Of a stretch of 64,000 nucleotides of DNA, positions 1 through 13,700 are shown piece by piece. The stretch comes from Heligmosomoides polygyrus polygyrus (Eukaryota; Nematoda; Chromadorea; Rhabditida; Heligmosomidae): NCBI GenBank assembly GCA_947396885.1, contig OX377204.1, positions 55,973,139 through 56,037,138 on the forward strand, read 5' to 3'. Numbering within the stretch: position 1 is the stretch's first letter; each line of letters starts with the position of its first letter. Both the position numbers and the translations under genes were made by a program. Below the pieces are notes generated by a model, which worked only from the letters and a program-made list of their open reading frames with translations, was not told where the DNA came from and searched no databases.

Positions 1-42
1 AAATATTTTGTTAAAGTTTATACGGCCAAAAATGTTACCTTT

Positions 43-765
43 CTATTCCATGTCTATATATTTAAATGACTTCTTTTCTTGCTGTTTGGTGTTATTACTT
101 GTATTGTATTTTATATGTGTCAGTAAGCAGAGTACAATAAGTTTAGTTTTTTGATTGGCACTGCGAAGAAAGTCATTGCTTAAACTAAGATTGACAAGTG
201 ATTTCAAATTTTGTTTACTTGGCATTTTGATCTTGTTGTACACTTCAATAACTTCTATATTTTTATTATTACTAACATATTGTATAAATTGGTCTGTATT
301 GTATCGATTTTTCTTTTTATTTCTTTTTTTTTTGTTCTCTCTATTTGTTCTCTCTTTTATAACTTGAAATGAATAAAAAGGATGATTTGTTTTGTAGTTA
401 AGTGGGTTAGCAAAATTAGGTACATTTCCATAGCCATTTATGTTGTCATTCAGTCCAAATGGAAAAGCGGTGTTTAGAAGTTTAATCCAATACAGTTTTC
501 TACTAAATAATTTGTATATATCCGAGTTTTCTTCCAATGCGTCTAAAACGCTAAACTTCGGAGTAGACCTACAATTGGAAATGTTCATGAAGCGGAGTGA
601 ATTTTTTTTGTTATTTATGTAATATATGTGTTCTCTAATTCTTTCTTTCTTTTAATGATCCTGTAGTTATACCAACATATTGAAGCTTACAAGAGTCGCA
701 GTTTATACAGTAAACCACTGATATAGTTTTGCAAATAGTATTTTTCTTTTTATACGTATTTATAA
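43..765 (-). mobile_element. Penelope-like element remnant with GIY-YIG endonuclease domain
   Basis: Read on the minus strand from about 765, a frame gives NTICKTISVVYCINC, then DSCKLQYVGITTGSLKE. After a short duplication of AAAG near 640 that shifts the frame, it continues as REHIYYINNKKNS and FMNISNCRSTPKFSVLDALE to a stop at 43. The pattern of paired cysteines followed by YVGIT, and the later SRKLYWIKLLNTAFPFGLND, is that of the C-terminal GIY-YIG endonuclease of Penelope-like retroelements. No reverse transcriptase was recognised upstream, so the copy is truncated and frameshifted. It lies upstream of the transmembrane exon of GCY-A, probably in an intron. Confidence 0.72.
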
Positions 766-1447
766 AAAAAAACTTTAGTAACATATGAAATTATGTGGTT
801 TTCAAAATTTATTTGTTTACAGCACATACAGTTAGAATTTCACAATCACCCTTTATTGACGCTTCCAAAGTCTTTAATGGTATACTGATTGCGCCGATCT
901 TTACTAGTACTGGAGGCGCCAAAATAAACTGCTTACGACTATTTTGACTTTGTAAACCCTATTAGTACTAACCCCTATTTTTAGTAAGAGAGTAGGTCCT
1001 TTTTATTGTAGTTAGTTGTCAAGATTACCTATAAAACATCATTAGAAACAGAAAACCAAGAATAATAACAACGGCGGGGAAAGGAATAGTGTGTATTAAA
1101 TATGGAGCAGATCAATAACCTTTTAAAGGGTCTCATATTGTACACGGTAAGAATTTACTTATAACATGTGTTTTTTATTTTTTAACGTATTTTTTGATTA
1201 AAACATATATGGAATAAACGGGAAGGATAATACTTACACCTTTTGCTAATAAAAATGGCACAGTTTGGAAAGTAAGTAGTCAGATTTAGTTTTCCCATTA
1301 CTTTAAAAGCGTCAACTTGACGCAGTGACCACTGGTCCGTATTTCACCACTGGTGACTGAGGCTAGTAAAGTCAAAGCTATGAATAAAAATTATAACGAT
1401 GAATAAAGCAGAAACAATTTTTTTATATTCAGCGTTTATAATTTTAG

Positions 1448-1705
1448 TGCCCGCCAGCCTTTCTCACGATGTATTTAGTATATGTTGTAATGGCGGCCGT
1501 GATCGTTGTCATCTGCGTGGTACTCTGCGTCACCGGCATTGCCTTTGCAATTGTGTATGCTGTAACTTCCTTTGTTAAAAACATTGGACCGTTATTTTAG
1601 AATTCTAGAAAAAACCGTACGACTGAACTTTCAGGAACAAAAGGGCAGAAAATGCCAGATTGAATCAGCTCTGGCAAATCTCGTTTGATTCTTTGGGAAC
1701 GATTG
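1448..1705 (+). CDS. GCY-A exons: transmembrane segment and juxtamembrane region
   Basis: Two exons, 1448-1554 and 1635-1705. The first begins after an ATTTTAG acceptor and encodes a [12 protein letters not shown] lead-in followed by about 22 hydrophobic residues ([15 protein letters not shown] and onward), the single membrane span of the receptor. The donor GTATGC leaves phase 2. The second exon follows TTTCAG, begins with one base that completes a Val codon, and encodes a basic juxtamembrane stretch ending in [18 protein letters not shown]. The LWQI pattern before the kinase homology domain is typical of nematode GCYs. I chose the donor at 1706 (GTAAGA) over GTGAGT at 1714 because only phase 1 matches the next exon at 5761. 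Confidence 0.82.
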
Positions 1706-4700
1706 GTAAGAAGGTGAGTAGAAAGAAGGGAACTGTCTCAACAGTACGCTGGAGTGGCAAGAACGAATACTGTAAGAAGAATCTCCATTTTCCGACTAGC
1801 AAGAAAGCATGCCTAGGTTTAGCCGAGTCTTTAAGCGAGTAAGGGAAGATTTCTGTGGTTAACATTGAGACGAGCGTAGCGCGGTCTAGGCAGCGCTGTG
1901 GCAGTGCTGCTGCTTCGCGAACGTGACGTTAAGAGATCGATTACGGCACCGTCCACTCCTTTTCATTTCTGTTCTAAATTCTATTCAGTTTCCTAAGAGA
2001 AGCTTTCCGTCGCAGTTTCACGTTTTTCCATGTTGAAAAATCTTTCTGATTTTGAGGACTACTGGTGTTTTTGTGAAGTTTCATAAATCACCCTTTTGCA
2101 CAGCTGAGGTAATGAATCACGAACTGTCGGCAAATAAAGGTTTCTCTTTGGAACTCGGATGTAAAAATGCAAAATAGGGAGATGGCGCGGCAACCCTTGG
2201 CGTCACGCTCGTGAAGCAGCAACCACCACTGGCTACTCGTTTTTCTGTAATACATACTCGTTCTTGACGCTCCGGCGTACTGTTGAGACAGCCCCTTGTA
2301 AGATCTTTTTGATCTTTTTGATGAGTGGCACAAAATTTGTGTGTGAGATCAGACTAGAATTACTATACACTCTTTTGTGCATCAACAGCGCTTTTGTGCA
2401 TCAACAGTTGAATAGAAGCAGTTCAGGAAAAAGCCCAGAGTTTTCGCTCTCTGCAAAGCAGTAACAGTTCGGATGCGGTAATTATTGAAGGACAAACGGA
2501 AACTCGGAACTACATTTTCTTCACATATGAGGTGCGTTCTTATAGAGCACAAATGCGAGGGCAGATAATGGTTCAAAGCAATGTCGCGTTCTTGCTGGTC
2601 ATTGTCGCATGTAGCGAGATCACAAAACACAAAATCCTAAATTTTCCTTTCTGTCATTCGTGTACGAGAGGCGCTGCGACGCTTGGACGAGGAATCAAAA
2701 GTTTACAGTCTCTTTTTACAGGAAGGACGTAATTGACCGATGTTTCGTCAGAGTGTTGCGCAATGATTGCTGAGTACAGTACGAATAATCTATTCGAATA
2801 GATATTCGAATGGTTTTCAGTCGAATTTGATTATTCGAATTCGAATATTCTAAAAATCAAGTTTTTCGAATGTATTTTAACTTGAGTATTCACAGCGATC
2901 CTGTTTTTCGATTATATTCGAATTCGAATGATCGCAAAGCATTCGAAATGATTCGAATATTCCAAAGTTGTCAAATGGGCTCAATTATTCGAACATTCAA
3001 TGGCTGCTATTCGAATGTTGGATTTCTTATTTGACACCACAGATACGGCTCAATGGGCGAATCAGGATCTACATTATTATGCAAAAGCATGGATATTTTG
3101 CATAAGAAGACTAGAAATTGTAAGTGCTCCGACGTCTCACTTTCACTCCATATGCGATGCAGTCTCCAGATCTCGCCTAATGCTATTTCCACAAAACCAC
3201 ACAGAAGAGAAGTTGCATGAATGCAAAGCATTAAACTAAAATTCCAGGAGCTTCTTTCTTAGGAAGACTTATACTACCGGAAGAAAATTTTCGAAATGAA
3301 TTGAATCTCGCGAAACATTTTCCGTTTGAAACTGGCTACGAATGATCTTGCTTTTCGTCCTCCACCATTGCACCGTTAAGCCTAGGCTTAACCTCTTGTT
3401 CTCTTTAGAGGGTCCCTTGGGCGGGGATTGGGAACCCTGATACAAATCAGATCCCATTAAGGATTTTGTGAACGTAGGAATGAACCTCGTATTCGAAATT
3501 TTTTACTTTCACTCAGAGGTCCTATGCTTAGTGAAAGTGGAGCCGTTCTATGGTAGCGTTTCCATGCTTTCTTTTCTCATCCAGTCACTTCTTGGCCCTA
3601 ACGTGCGGAGGTCTCGTTCTTCTCATGGTGTGTTACCAGCCCGAGGGTTGGTAGTTCAAGGTAACGATGCGGTGTAGTTGCCTTCCCTGCTAGCTGAACA
3701 CCAAGCCATACAGATGGGTTCCCGTAGGAGGGATCATATAGGCTGTTGCGGAATGCGTGGGTATAAGATTCCAAAGTGGTAGATCAGTTAGAACAACCGG
3801 ATTCTACAACTGCTCAGACAATTCTGAACCGAGGTGCTTACTTCATGATAGCCAAACGGCACCATGAAGGTACCTTACGAAACAGGGGTGGAGCTGCCTT
3901 TCCGGACCCTCTTCTCTGCATTCAGATTAACACTTTGGGAAGCGTAATCATTAAAAGCAACTATCTCTTGGAACTCTTTTCGAGAGTTTTTACCTTGCCC
4001 TTTCGTGCAAACACCCATGCAAAATGTTTATTAGGTCTGCCTTTTTTCAATTTGGATGGAATGACTCCTTAGGGAAATACGTGTTTCTCCTTTTATATGC
4101 CTCAGTGCCAAACGAGCTGCGTCAGTCTCTATAGAGTTTCATCCCCTTCATCGTCTTTGCATTGCTCGACGATTCGGTCATTGCTATATACTCCATTAAG
4201 CAACTCACGGAGGACGGTCAGGATGAACGAAATAGGCCACGCCCCTCGCAGGAGAGGGGGCATTCGATCTCACCCTCTTCCCCCTGGCTCACCCACCCTA
4301 ACCCCCTTCCTTGAGAGTCTAATGGCTGCCCCCCCCCCAATCCCACTCCAATCACTTGGTAGCACATCTGTACCGGCCAGGCGATCTTAGGCATAGAGAA
4401 GAAGAAGAATTCAGAACACACAATGTTTCTCCATTATGCGCTTATTGGTCTTAGATTACTGTCCATAACCCGAATACGATTGTTCGTTTCACCTCATATA
4501 GCCCATAAGATGTGCTGTTGTCCAAATGTTGGCAGCTCAGCAAAAAAAGTGACACTACAGTTCTTCGGTCTTTGCCACGAACGTGACAGCAAAAATATTG
4601 ATGCTGTCATTTATAACAAACTCCCACTTTTGGAGGAGCAGTGCTTTTCTAACAATGTTCACAGTTAAAGGATCAAGAGGCCTTACTTGAAGTAGGGAGT

Positions 4701-7700
4701 TCCCCTCTTGTGTACTTCCATACAGCTGGTTTATATCTTTTTTGGGAAGGACAGGGTGGATACGGTAGCGGACACGGAGACGGGTAACGGGCTGACGAGG
4801 CCGTGCCGAGCCGCCGGGGGCGAGCCGAAGATGAGACTGACGAAGCCAAACGTTGCTTCGTCTCCGTAGATGAGTCGCGGGTGTAACACGATAGCTGGGT
4901 GTACCGATAGCTGTCTGTGATCCGACAACAGTATGTTTTATTCCTGTTATTATCCCCGAAAAATTGATTTCGGAGGATATAAGAGAACATGGAAGGTTGA
5001 TGCATTTTTGCATACATTGTATAAAGTAAAACATGAAGGACGGCGTCACTCAATCCCTAACGAATTCTATTTTTATGGGATCTCGTGGAGGCGACTTAAA
5101 CGTTTATTTACCCATGCAATGACTTGCGATGGTCGGCCGATGAACCTGTCTTCGTTGTATTCTCCCCATACAAGTTTTTTTTTCAATTCATCAACCTCGA
5201 AGTGGTGGAAGTCTTGGTTGACATGGGTGAGGGACCCATGATGGAGGATAATGAACTCCCCGTGGCAATTTTAAAAGTGATGTATTGAGGGTTGTAGGGG
5301 ATTGTCTGTCCCTACTCCTTCGATTAGCGAGAGTAGTGGCGAAAATGGGCAGCACTGTTTTTAAATCATATCACCCAGGTTAAAATGGTGTTCTAAAGTA
5401 TAGCACACTACGGTGTTCAAGATACACTTTATATCGACAAAAGAAGAGCGAGCAAGTCCAGCAATGCAGAACCCGAACCACCGTACTCGAACCCATGATC
5501 TTCTTCCCGCAAGTCCGCCCGCACCCACTCGGCTACCCAGTCACTGCTGTTCCGCTCGTGAGTGGCGCACCTCAATGTTCCACTTCGGTTACTCGTCGAT
5601 AACAAGCAAATTATGAGATCGTTGTATTTTCGCTACTGCTCCAATCCCAAATCTTGTGCAGGATAGATTCTAACCACGAAATGGCAGTTCCAGACGTCAG
5701 TTTTGCTTAATCGGCCTGGCCTGAAGTGATATCGTTCTTTGCAATTTTTGACCTACCCAGACGTCCGCAGGAAATTTGAAAACAAATACGGTGCTTCTCA
5801 CGTAATTTTCTACAACCCCAAAAAGGTCAATTTAAAAACTGCTACGGAAAGTTCACTGACCTCCCTTGTCAAACTCTGTACCTCGGTTCGGAATGCGAAC
5901 TACAACAGTTGCCTCCTCCGACGGTGCTAACACTCCCATATGCTGCGCATACTGCGAGGCAGTTGTGGAAGCGCTGCTGCGCCACAAATTTGGCAAACAT
6001 ATTGAAAACATATCTATTAAACGGCTGTTAATATTTTCCTTCGAAAATAACTATGCTAGAAATGACGGATAAATCGGTTTAATTTACTCAAGCTGTGTGA
6101 TTTGATTCTGATTGATGATTTTCAGAAGGAACCGGTAGCAGCTCTAAAGCATGACTGCAAAATACACTTTGTTAGTGAAGATGCATCGGTTTTTCGGAAG
6201 GTAAGCAGAAGCGAACAATGTCACCCATGTATGCAAGCAACCGTGTTAGATTCGTGCTCATTGTCAGATGCGACAAATTGAGAACAACAACCTAAATCGC
6301 TTCATCGGCATCTGCATGGACAGTCCCAAGATGATGTCTGTGTGGAGATATTGCTCGAGAGGCAGCATTAATGACGTCGTTACAAAAGGATCGGTGACCA
6401 TGGACTACTTTTTCATTATCTGCTTGCTAAGGGATATAGCAAACGTGAGCCGCCGTTCAACGGCACCAATCGGAAGATAACGGATTTTGCTATTTAGGGG
6501 CTACATTTTATCCATAACTCCTTCCTGCAGCAGCATGGCTATCTAACGTCTCAGTGCTGCCTCGTTGATGACCGTTGGCAGGTCAAAGTCTCTGACTATG
6601 GAGTAGCAAAGCTCCGCGCCGTTGAGAAGCGCGCGAAGCAAGGTGTGTTTCTACAATAGTATCTGAAATCTGATATAATATCAACTCTAATGAATACCTT
6701 CACCGCATTTCGGTGCAAGAAGTTACCCAACTACAGTTGTTATAGTTTTAATGGGAAAGAAGCTATGTGGTTTGTGCGCTTCCTAGTCATTCAAGACCGT
6801 GTCAAAACCAGGGGTGCGCATTTAGCGATTAAGGTATTACCGATTTATAGAATTTATCGGCATTTTTCGTTAAATTTTTTTAAATAAAATTTAACGACGA
6901 AAATTTTTGTTGAGTTGCATTAACGAGATTTTACACACAATTCTTGAAATTTTTCTTCTTAATATATTTCGGACGAATTTTTTGGATGAGGTTCAACAAT
7001 ACCGTTGCGTGACCGAGAAAACCCACTCTATACTTAAATCTATGGAAATAGGCAATTGAGATCGACCTCGTATTTTGAGAATTGTTGGCATTTTTTTTGC
7101 TCCGTAACAAATTCACGTGCGCCCTAACTTTTCTCTGCCGTATATTAGCTTTTCTGGATTTCCAAGGCCGTTTCTTGCGTTCGTGTGCTACACATTAGTT
7201 CTTCGTACCTACCAAAGAGTCAGCTTTTTGCAGTTTTTTGTGATATTTGTTTTATAGTTAGGGTGGAAAGACATAGAAAACGCGAAGAAAACGCTACAAA
7301 GCACAAACTATGCGAAAAAGAAAGGATGGGAAACGAAAGAAGGGAAAAGATAGACTCTTTTCTTCTTCCCCGCAAGTTTTCCGGAAAGTAGGACGGTATA
7401 TTCGTGCAGCATCAGTTGACGATTGTATGACTAGGTTAAGGCAACATTGAGCCAGTCTGACAGAAACAACGGTGGTGAATTTTATATGGAGGAATCAGGA
7501 GGGATAGAGACAAGACACTGTTGGACCACTGTTAATATTTGACAAAAAATACAGTTTTAAATGCGCGTGCTATTTATGCATTTCCTTCAGAATGCAAAGG
7601 ATAAATAGTTTAACAATTGAAGTCTACGATAGCTAGGTAGCCAAGACAAAAATACTCACGGATTAAAATTTGGACCACGCTCCGTCGTTTTTCCTTGATT

Positions 7701-10700
7701 CTCTGCTGTCGTCCGCAGAAAGCGCAAGATCTTACGAAAAAAAAGCACTCTATGAAACAAGCAGATCCATGGACTTCATAAATATTTTCCAAAGACGAGC
7801 AGCTGTACCAAAGAATTCGATGTGGTCACTGCCTGACCTGAATTATTCTTCAATAAATCATTCTGCAGTTTTCCGAAACAACTATGGCAGTATAGAGAAA
7901 TGCTGAGTTGTGAAAATGTATTTAGCCAGCGCAAATTCTGTAAAAAGCTCTGTCAAAACAGATGAAAACGCTCGAAAACGTTGAGCCGTGCGATGGTACA
8001 TAGCACTTTGGATCTTCTCAGAAGCTGGATGACTTTCCACGACGACTTTTCCTAAACGAACTAGGTATAGTAAGGTATTTGTTATTTTGAAAGTTTTGCT
8101 GTTGTTTGGTTTTAGAATCCTAATGATTCTTCTCGTTTAACAACTTTGTTGATAGCATGGTCTAAGATAGGTGGACAGTAGTTATTTGTTGTAAGGACGA
8201 AGACATTCTAAATGACATGTAGATCTTCTTCTTCAGTGTTTGTTCCGCTTCGAAGCGGGGTCCGCTCTTCTGGTATGATGACGCCACTTTTCGCGATCAA
8301 TGGCTTGATTGGGGTGGATACCAGAAATCTTTAGAACCGCATGCAATGTATCAAGGTGATGCTGCTTTGGCCGCCCTTATGGCCGTTTTCCGGGCACTTC
8401 TATGTGTCAACACACAGTGTTACCGCCAGCGCAAAGAACGTGGCCATACAACTCAAGGCGAGCTTTACGTGACTTGCCAGCAATTGGAGCGACACCAAAT
8501 CTCTGACGCATTCATCGTTGCCAACATATTGTCTAGACGCGTAACACCAGCCGTCCAGCGCAGCATTTCGTTTACATTACACTGGGACGCATCTCAACCT
8601 TCTTAGTTGCAGGCCATCCCTCAGCACCGTACACCGCTACTGGTCGGAGCGCGGTTCTATAAATCTTCGACTTAGGACATTCCGGTATCTTCCTATCGCA
8701 GAAAACGCCTGTCATAGGGCGCCATTTGGATCAGGCTGGGTTCATGCGCGACTTCACTCGAATGTCAGACTACCATCAGACGCAATTGCAGATCCAAGGT
8801 ACTTGAAGCTTTTCGTCCATAGGAGCGCAGTGCAGCGCATCTCAATGAACCCGGGCTCATTTACGTCTGTCGTCAGGTACTCGGATTTTCTGACATTTAG
8901 CTTGAGCCCAAACAAGCGGTCGTACCAGGCTTGCGCTTGGTACTTGAGTGCGGTCTTGTCTTCGCAAGCATTACGTCATCTGCATACAGCAGCGTCCAGT
9001 GAGCACACTACTGAAGGTCCTTCGAAATGGCATTAACAAACACACGAAAATGAAATGAGCGGGGAAAGAGCAGAGCATTGAAGAACAGCGACCGAGATGG
9101 GAAACTCTGCCGATGTGTGCTCGTTCTCTTCTTTTTAGGCAAGAGTAAAGTATGCGCACCAACTCGAAATATTCTTCGGAAGCACCGTGCTGTTGTAAGG
9201 GGTACCATATGACCTGACGCGGTACACGATTAAATGCTTCCTCTATTTCAAGAAAAGCTAGTTGCAGCGGTTTCTGCTTTTCGCGATGTTTCTTTAGCAA
9301 ACGAAGATCAATGTATGGCACCTTGGTGGGACAGCTCGGTACGAAGCCACATTGATAGGTGGAAAGCTGAACGATGCCCATCTACAATTCGCTCAAAGAT
9401 TTTCATGCTGTGCAAGAGCAAGCGAGTTCGACGGTAGTTCGTACAACTTCTTTCAAATCGGACTCGTCGTGTTTCCCTGCCAAATACTAGGAATCTTCTT
9501 TTCAGCAACAACCTGGTTGAAAAACTTCGTTTGCCACTCGAAAGCAAATGATACTAGGTATCCATGGGAAGGGACTTTGAGATGATGTATATCACTGGAT
9601 GCGGTTTCAAACGCCAATTCCAAATGTGTGCTCCATTTCTGCTGTGCGAATCTATCAACGGAGTTATAGTCCATTTTCATAGCACGCTCCTTTGCCCCCT
9701 AGGTCCACGCAGAGCGGCCCAATCACAAGAGAGCGAGTTCAAGTAGGGCTGAAACTGTGCTGCCGTCCAAGCGTTCTTGGCGCAGGGGTAGAGAAGCGGC
9801 GTGGTAAGACTTATGGTTCGACTCCCTGTGGTGCAGAATTTTCGCACTTCCTAAAAAAGATCTGCTACCATCAGCCAAAGCTTTCTACGTTAAACTGCAA
9901 CGGAAAAGGTCACCAGAAGGGACTCGTCTTGGTAATGACCACTTCATACTGGCACGAAGATACAATTATCATGGATAGTTGCTAAAAACATAGCGAGAAG
10001 ACAAACAATGCGTTACACTAGCAGCTGTGAAATAACATACCTCTCTTCTGATTCTACACTGATAATTTCATCATCCTCCACCTCGATGCTCCCGCATTGC
10101 GCATCTCGCAAGATGGATACGAAACTGCTGACGATCTTCCTTTCTTGCTTTGTAGGATCGCGTGAAGTATCAGGAGGACCGAACTTTTCCAAAAGACACG
10201 CCAATACAACAGCCGGTGAGAACACAGTTTGTAAGATAAGTCGGCAGTATTGTCCTTACCAACCCCGTGTATTGAAAAAAATTCGCCCAAGGGGGTTATT
10301 TAACACATTGATCACCCACCTGTAAGTAAGGACGGTGCGATCATGGTAATTAATTTCGCCTAAAATTCGCCAATTGACATAGAGAGCTTTGGTTGATCGT
10401 GGCGGATCATTTTTAGGAAACCCAAAAGTCCTGCACTACAGGGGAGTCGAACCATAGACCACCCCGTCTCACCACGGCGCTGTTCTACACTCTGCGCCAC
10501 CACTGCTCGACCGGCAGCGCAGTTTCAACCCGACTTGAGCTCGCTCTCTTGTGATTGGTCCACTCTACGTGGATCCGGGGACAGACATAACTCCAATGCC
10601 ACGCCAACCCCCTGGCGTTGCGCACAGATCGCGACAAAATTGGACGAGTTGTCGCGTTGTTGTGGTCCAATGCTTCCGATAGGGACGGCTAGTATCGCTT

Positions 10701-13700
10701 CCGATAGGGGAGCTAGTGATTCGCAGAGAGCGCGAAAGTGTCTGCCTTCGAGTTGCATAGCATCTGCCCTCCCATCTGGCACTCTGCCGGTAGAGAGCAG
10801 CGTCGAGCTCGGCACTGCTCACATACGAATCCTCGTGAAGTGGACAGCGGTGTCGAAACCGGATGACTAGAAACCAATTTTCTTCTTCTTCTTCTTCAGC
10901 GTTTCTCCGTGGCGGGGTCCGTTTTCCTGGTGCTTTGTCGCCATCTTTCCCGATCCCGCGTTAGGTCAGGGTGAACACCAGCTACTTTAAAGTCCTTGTG
11001 TAACGTATCAGCCCAGTGCTGCTTCGGGCGCCCTCTAGGCCGTTTTTCAGCCACTTTAATGTTGAGACCTATCTTACGGACGCAGTCTTCGTTTCCACGC
11101 ACAACGTAGCCGTACCATCGTAGACGTGCTTCGCGCATCTTGCAGCTATCGGTGCGACATCGAACTTCTGCCAAATAACCTCGTTTCGGATTCGGTCCAG
11201 GCGCGTGACTCCAGCCATCCAGCGCAGTATCTTCTTTTCCATTACGCTAATGCGACTTTCCGTTTCATTTGTCGCAGGCCAGCACTCAGCACCATACATC
11301 GCTACTGGCCGGACGACGGTTCTATAGATCTTTGACTTCAACCGCTCTGGCATCTTCTTGTCGCGGAGTACTCCAGTCAACGAGCGCCACTTTGGCCAAG
11401 CTGCACCCGCGCGTGAGTTCGCTTCAACCGGCAGACTGCAATCAGACGCTATTGCTGATCTCAGGTTTTTATACATCGAAGTCCGTGCAGGGTCAGTGCC
11501 ATTAACCTTAATGGAGCCGGACTCATTTACTTCAGTCGTTAGATCCTCGGTCTTCTTGACGTTCAGCCTAAGCCTGATCATCTCCAAGCGGTCGCACCAA
11601 GATTGCTCCTGCCGCTCTAGTTCACCTTTATCTTCGCAAACGAGCATTACGTCATTAGCATATAGCAACGTGGAAGGGACGGGCTTCTGAAGGTCTCGCG
11701 TAATGGCATCCATTACGATAACGAAGAGGAGTGGGAAAAGCGCAAAACCCTGATGTATCTAGACAGAGATGGGAAACTCCATCGAGGTTCCTGCTGCAGC
11801 TTGCAAACGACTCTTTGGACAAGAGCACAGCATTCGCTCCCACTCTATGAGCTTTTCAGGAACACTGTGCTATTGTAGGGCGTACCATAGAACCTCATGC
11901 GGTACGCGATCGAAGGCCTTCTCCAAGTCGAGAAAGGCAAGATGCACCGGCCTCTGTTTCTCGCGATGTTTCTCCACCAGAGAGCGGGCGGCATGGACGG
12001 CATCGATGGTGCCACATCCAGCCACGAAGCCACACTGATTGTCGGAAAACTGGACGATTTCACGGATTCGTCTATCAAGGATTCACTCGAAGATCTTCAT
12101 GCTGTGCGAAATCAAGCAAATCGGACGGTAATTTGAGCAGACTTCGGGCTGTCCTTCTTCTTCCAAATCGAGATCGTCGTACCTTCTTGCCAACCATCAG
12201 GAATCTTCTCCGCTACAATCTCAACAGAGAACCAGAACTTCGACTTCCATACATCAGCTGGCGAGTAATCTGGACCTCTTACCCGGTCTCATCTTCTTCA
12301 AAGCCGCTTCTGTTTTCTCCGCGGTGATCTTGTGAACGGGAGCGTGAACAGAAATCACAGAAGGGATGGCCGGGTGAGGAAATTCCATAGTGGAAAGTTC
12401 ACCAAAGTAATCACGCCATCGCTTCAGCGCGTTATTGCGGCCTGTCAGAATATGGCCGCTCTCATCGTTGATGCCAAAGAACTTTTCAATATCCTCGGTT
12501 TGGCGATGGCGGGTCTTAGCAAGTCGGTACAAATACCGCTTACCATCGCGCGACTCGAGCTTTTTCGCAGACATCACTGTAGTGGGTGGCCTTTGCAACG
12601 GCCACAGCCTTCTTGGCAGCTTTTTTTCGCTTCGTGGTACATTTACCAGTTTTCGGCTGTCTTGTCGCTGAGAAACAGATGATAAAGCGCTTTCTTCGCT
12701 CGAACCTTTGCTTTCACCTCGTCCATCCACAGCCATGTCTGCTTGTCGAGCTTTCGTCGCCCAGGCTTCGCGATGCCAAGCTCAGACCTCGCAGCTTGTA
12801 TCGCGTCGGTAGCCCTTCTCCAAGTTTCATCGAAGTTGTGACTGTCGGTAACCGTACGCGAGAAATCACAGCTGCTTCCTCGGTTGCTCTCTTCCAAGTT
12901 TCATCGACAGTCGTGACTCGTAGCAGTTGTGAAGAGATCACAACTGCTTCCTTCTCTTTTATTCGCCACCACTTGATTCTTGCTGCACCGCATCGCTCGA
13001 CCTGCTTCTGCCTCGGTGGCGCGATCTTTAGGGAGGAGATCAGCGGTTGATATTGTGGGGCGACTTTCGCATCTGTGACAATGCTCTGGCCGCGATCCTT
13101 CACAGGGACGAAATCTATCTGCATCTTGGTGTTCCCACTATAGAGCGAGATAAGGTGGGAGTCGCGTTTACGAAACACGGTGTTCATTATGGTGAGGTTG
13201 TGTGAATCCGCATACTCATGGACACGCTCACCATCTGCGTTATTACGCGACCCATAACCGAATTCACCATGATAGCTGTACCAGCCTTTCGCAGCGCCGA
13301 CGTGCCCATTAAGGCACCAGCGGCGTCTCACGACGGTACCTCTGCTGTCTTCTCGTCCAGCAGGCTCCAAAACTCATCCTTGGCTTGATCTGAACAGCCA
13401 GTCTGCGGAGCATACGCAGAGAAGAAGTGGAAGAGTCGCTCCTTAGCGGCGACAACGATCTTCATCAATCGATCGGCAAAGCGCTCGACGCTTATAATCG
13501 AGTCACGAAATCGTTCGGAGACGATTATTCCGACACCACTGGTGGTCCCGGAACTTCCACATAGAACGGCCTTGAAGCCACGCCCTGTCCCTTGACTTGC
13601 TGCAGGACCACCTCGTCTCCTGCACCGCACAGAATTCAACTCTTTTACGCTCCAGTGCTTCAACCAACTCGCACTAGCGGCCCGTCAATGTAGCCACATT

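Larger units (their letters stand above)
1706..5760. other. GCY-A intron (4.05 kb) with low-complexity and repeat DNA
   Basis: Between exons 1635-1705 and 5761-5825 no host coding sequence was recognised. Short open frames have no family signature. Visible content is a TTCGAA-rich stretch (2780-3010), a poly-C run near 4331-4340, a GC-rich 190-bp patch around 4740-4930 of unknown origin, and a tRNA-derived SINE near 5455-5575. Region 1930-2720 reads as unannotated repeat-like sequence. Confidence 0.6.

Noticed and set aside
822..960. Possible extracellular-domain exon of GCY-A (frame with IDASKVFNGILIAPIF)
   Set aside because: It has an acceptor-like TTACAG, but no clear donor in phase with the exon at 1448 and no recognised receptor-domain motif. 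It may be chance.
1087..1146. Short open segment ending in a strong GTAAGA donor
   Set aside because: The phase would fit the next exon, but the acceptor is weak and purine-rich and the 19 residues match nothing I know.
4555..5049. 164-codon minus frame through a GC-rich patch
   Set aside because: There are overlapping long frames on the same strand, no domain and no splice context. It reflects composition.
9774..9845. Candidate functional tRNA gene
   Set aside because: Internal promoter boxes are present, but there is no acceptor stem pairing or credible anticodon arm, and it is a repeated sequence. Called a SINE instead.
10525..10870. Several frames of about 100 codons on both strands
   Set aside because: They are caused by the GC-rich SINE and repeat unit. 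The same DNA recurs as a non-coding repeat elsewhere.
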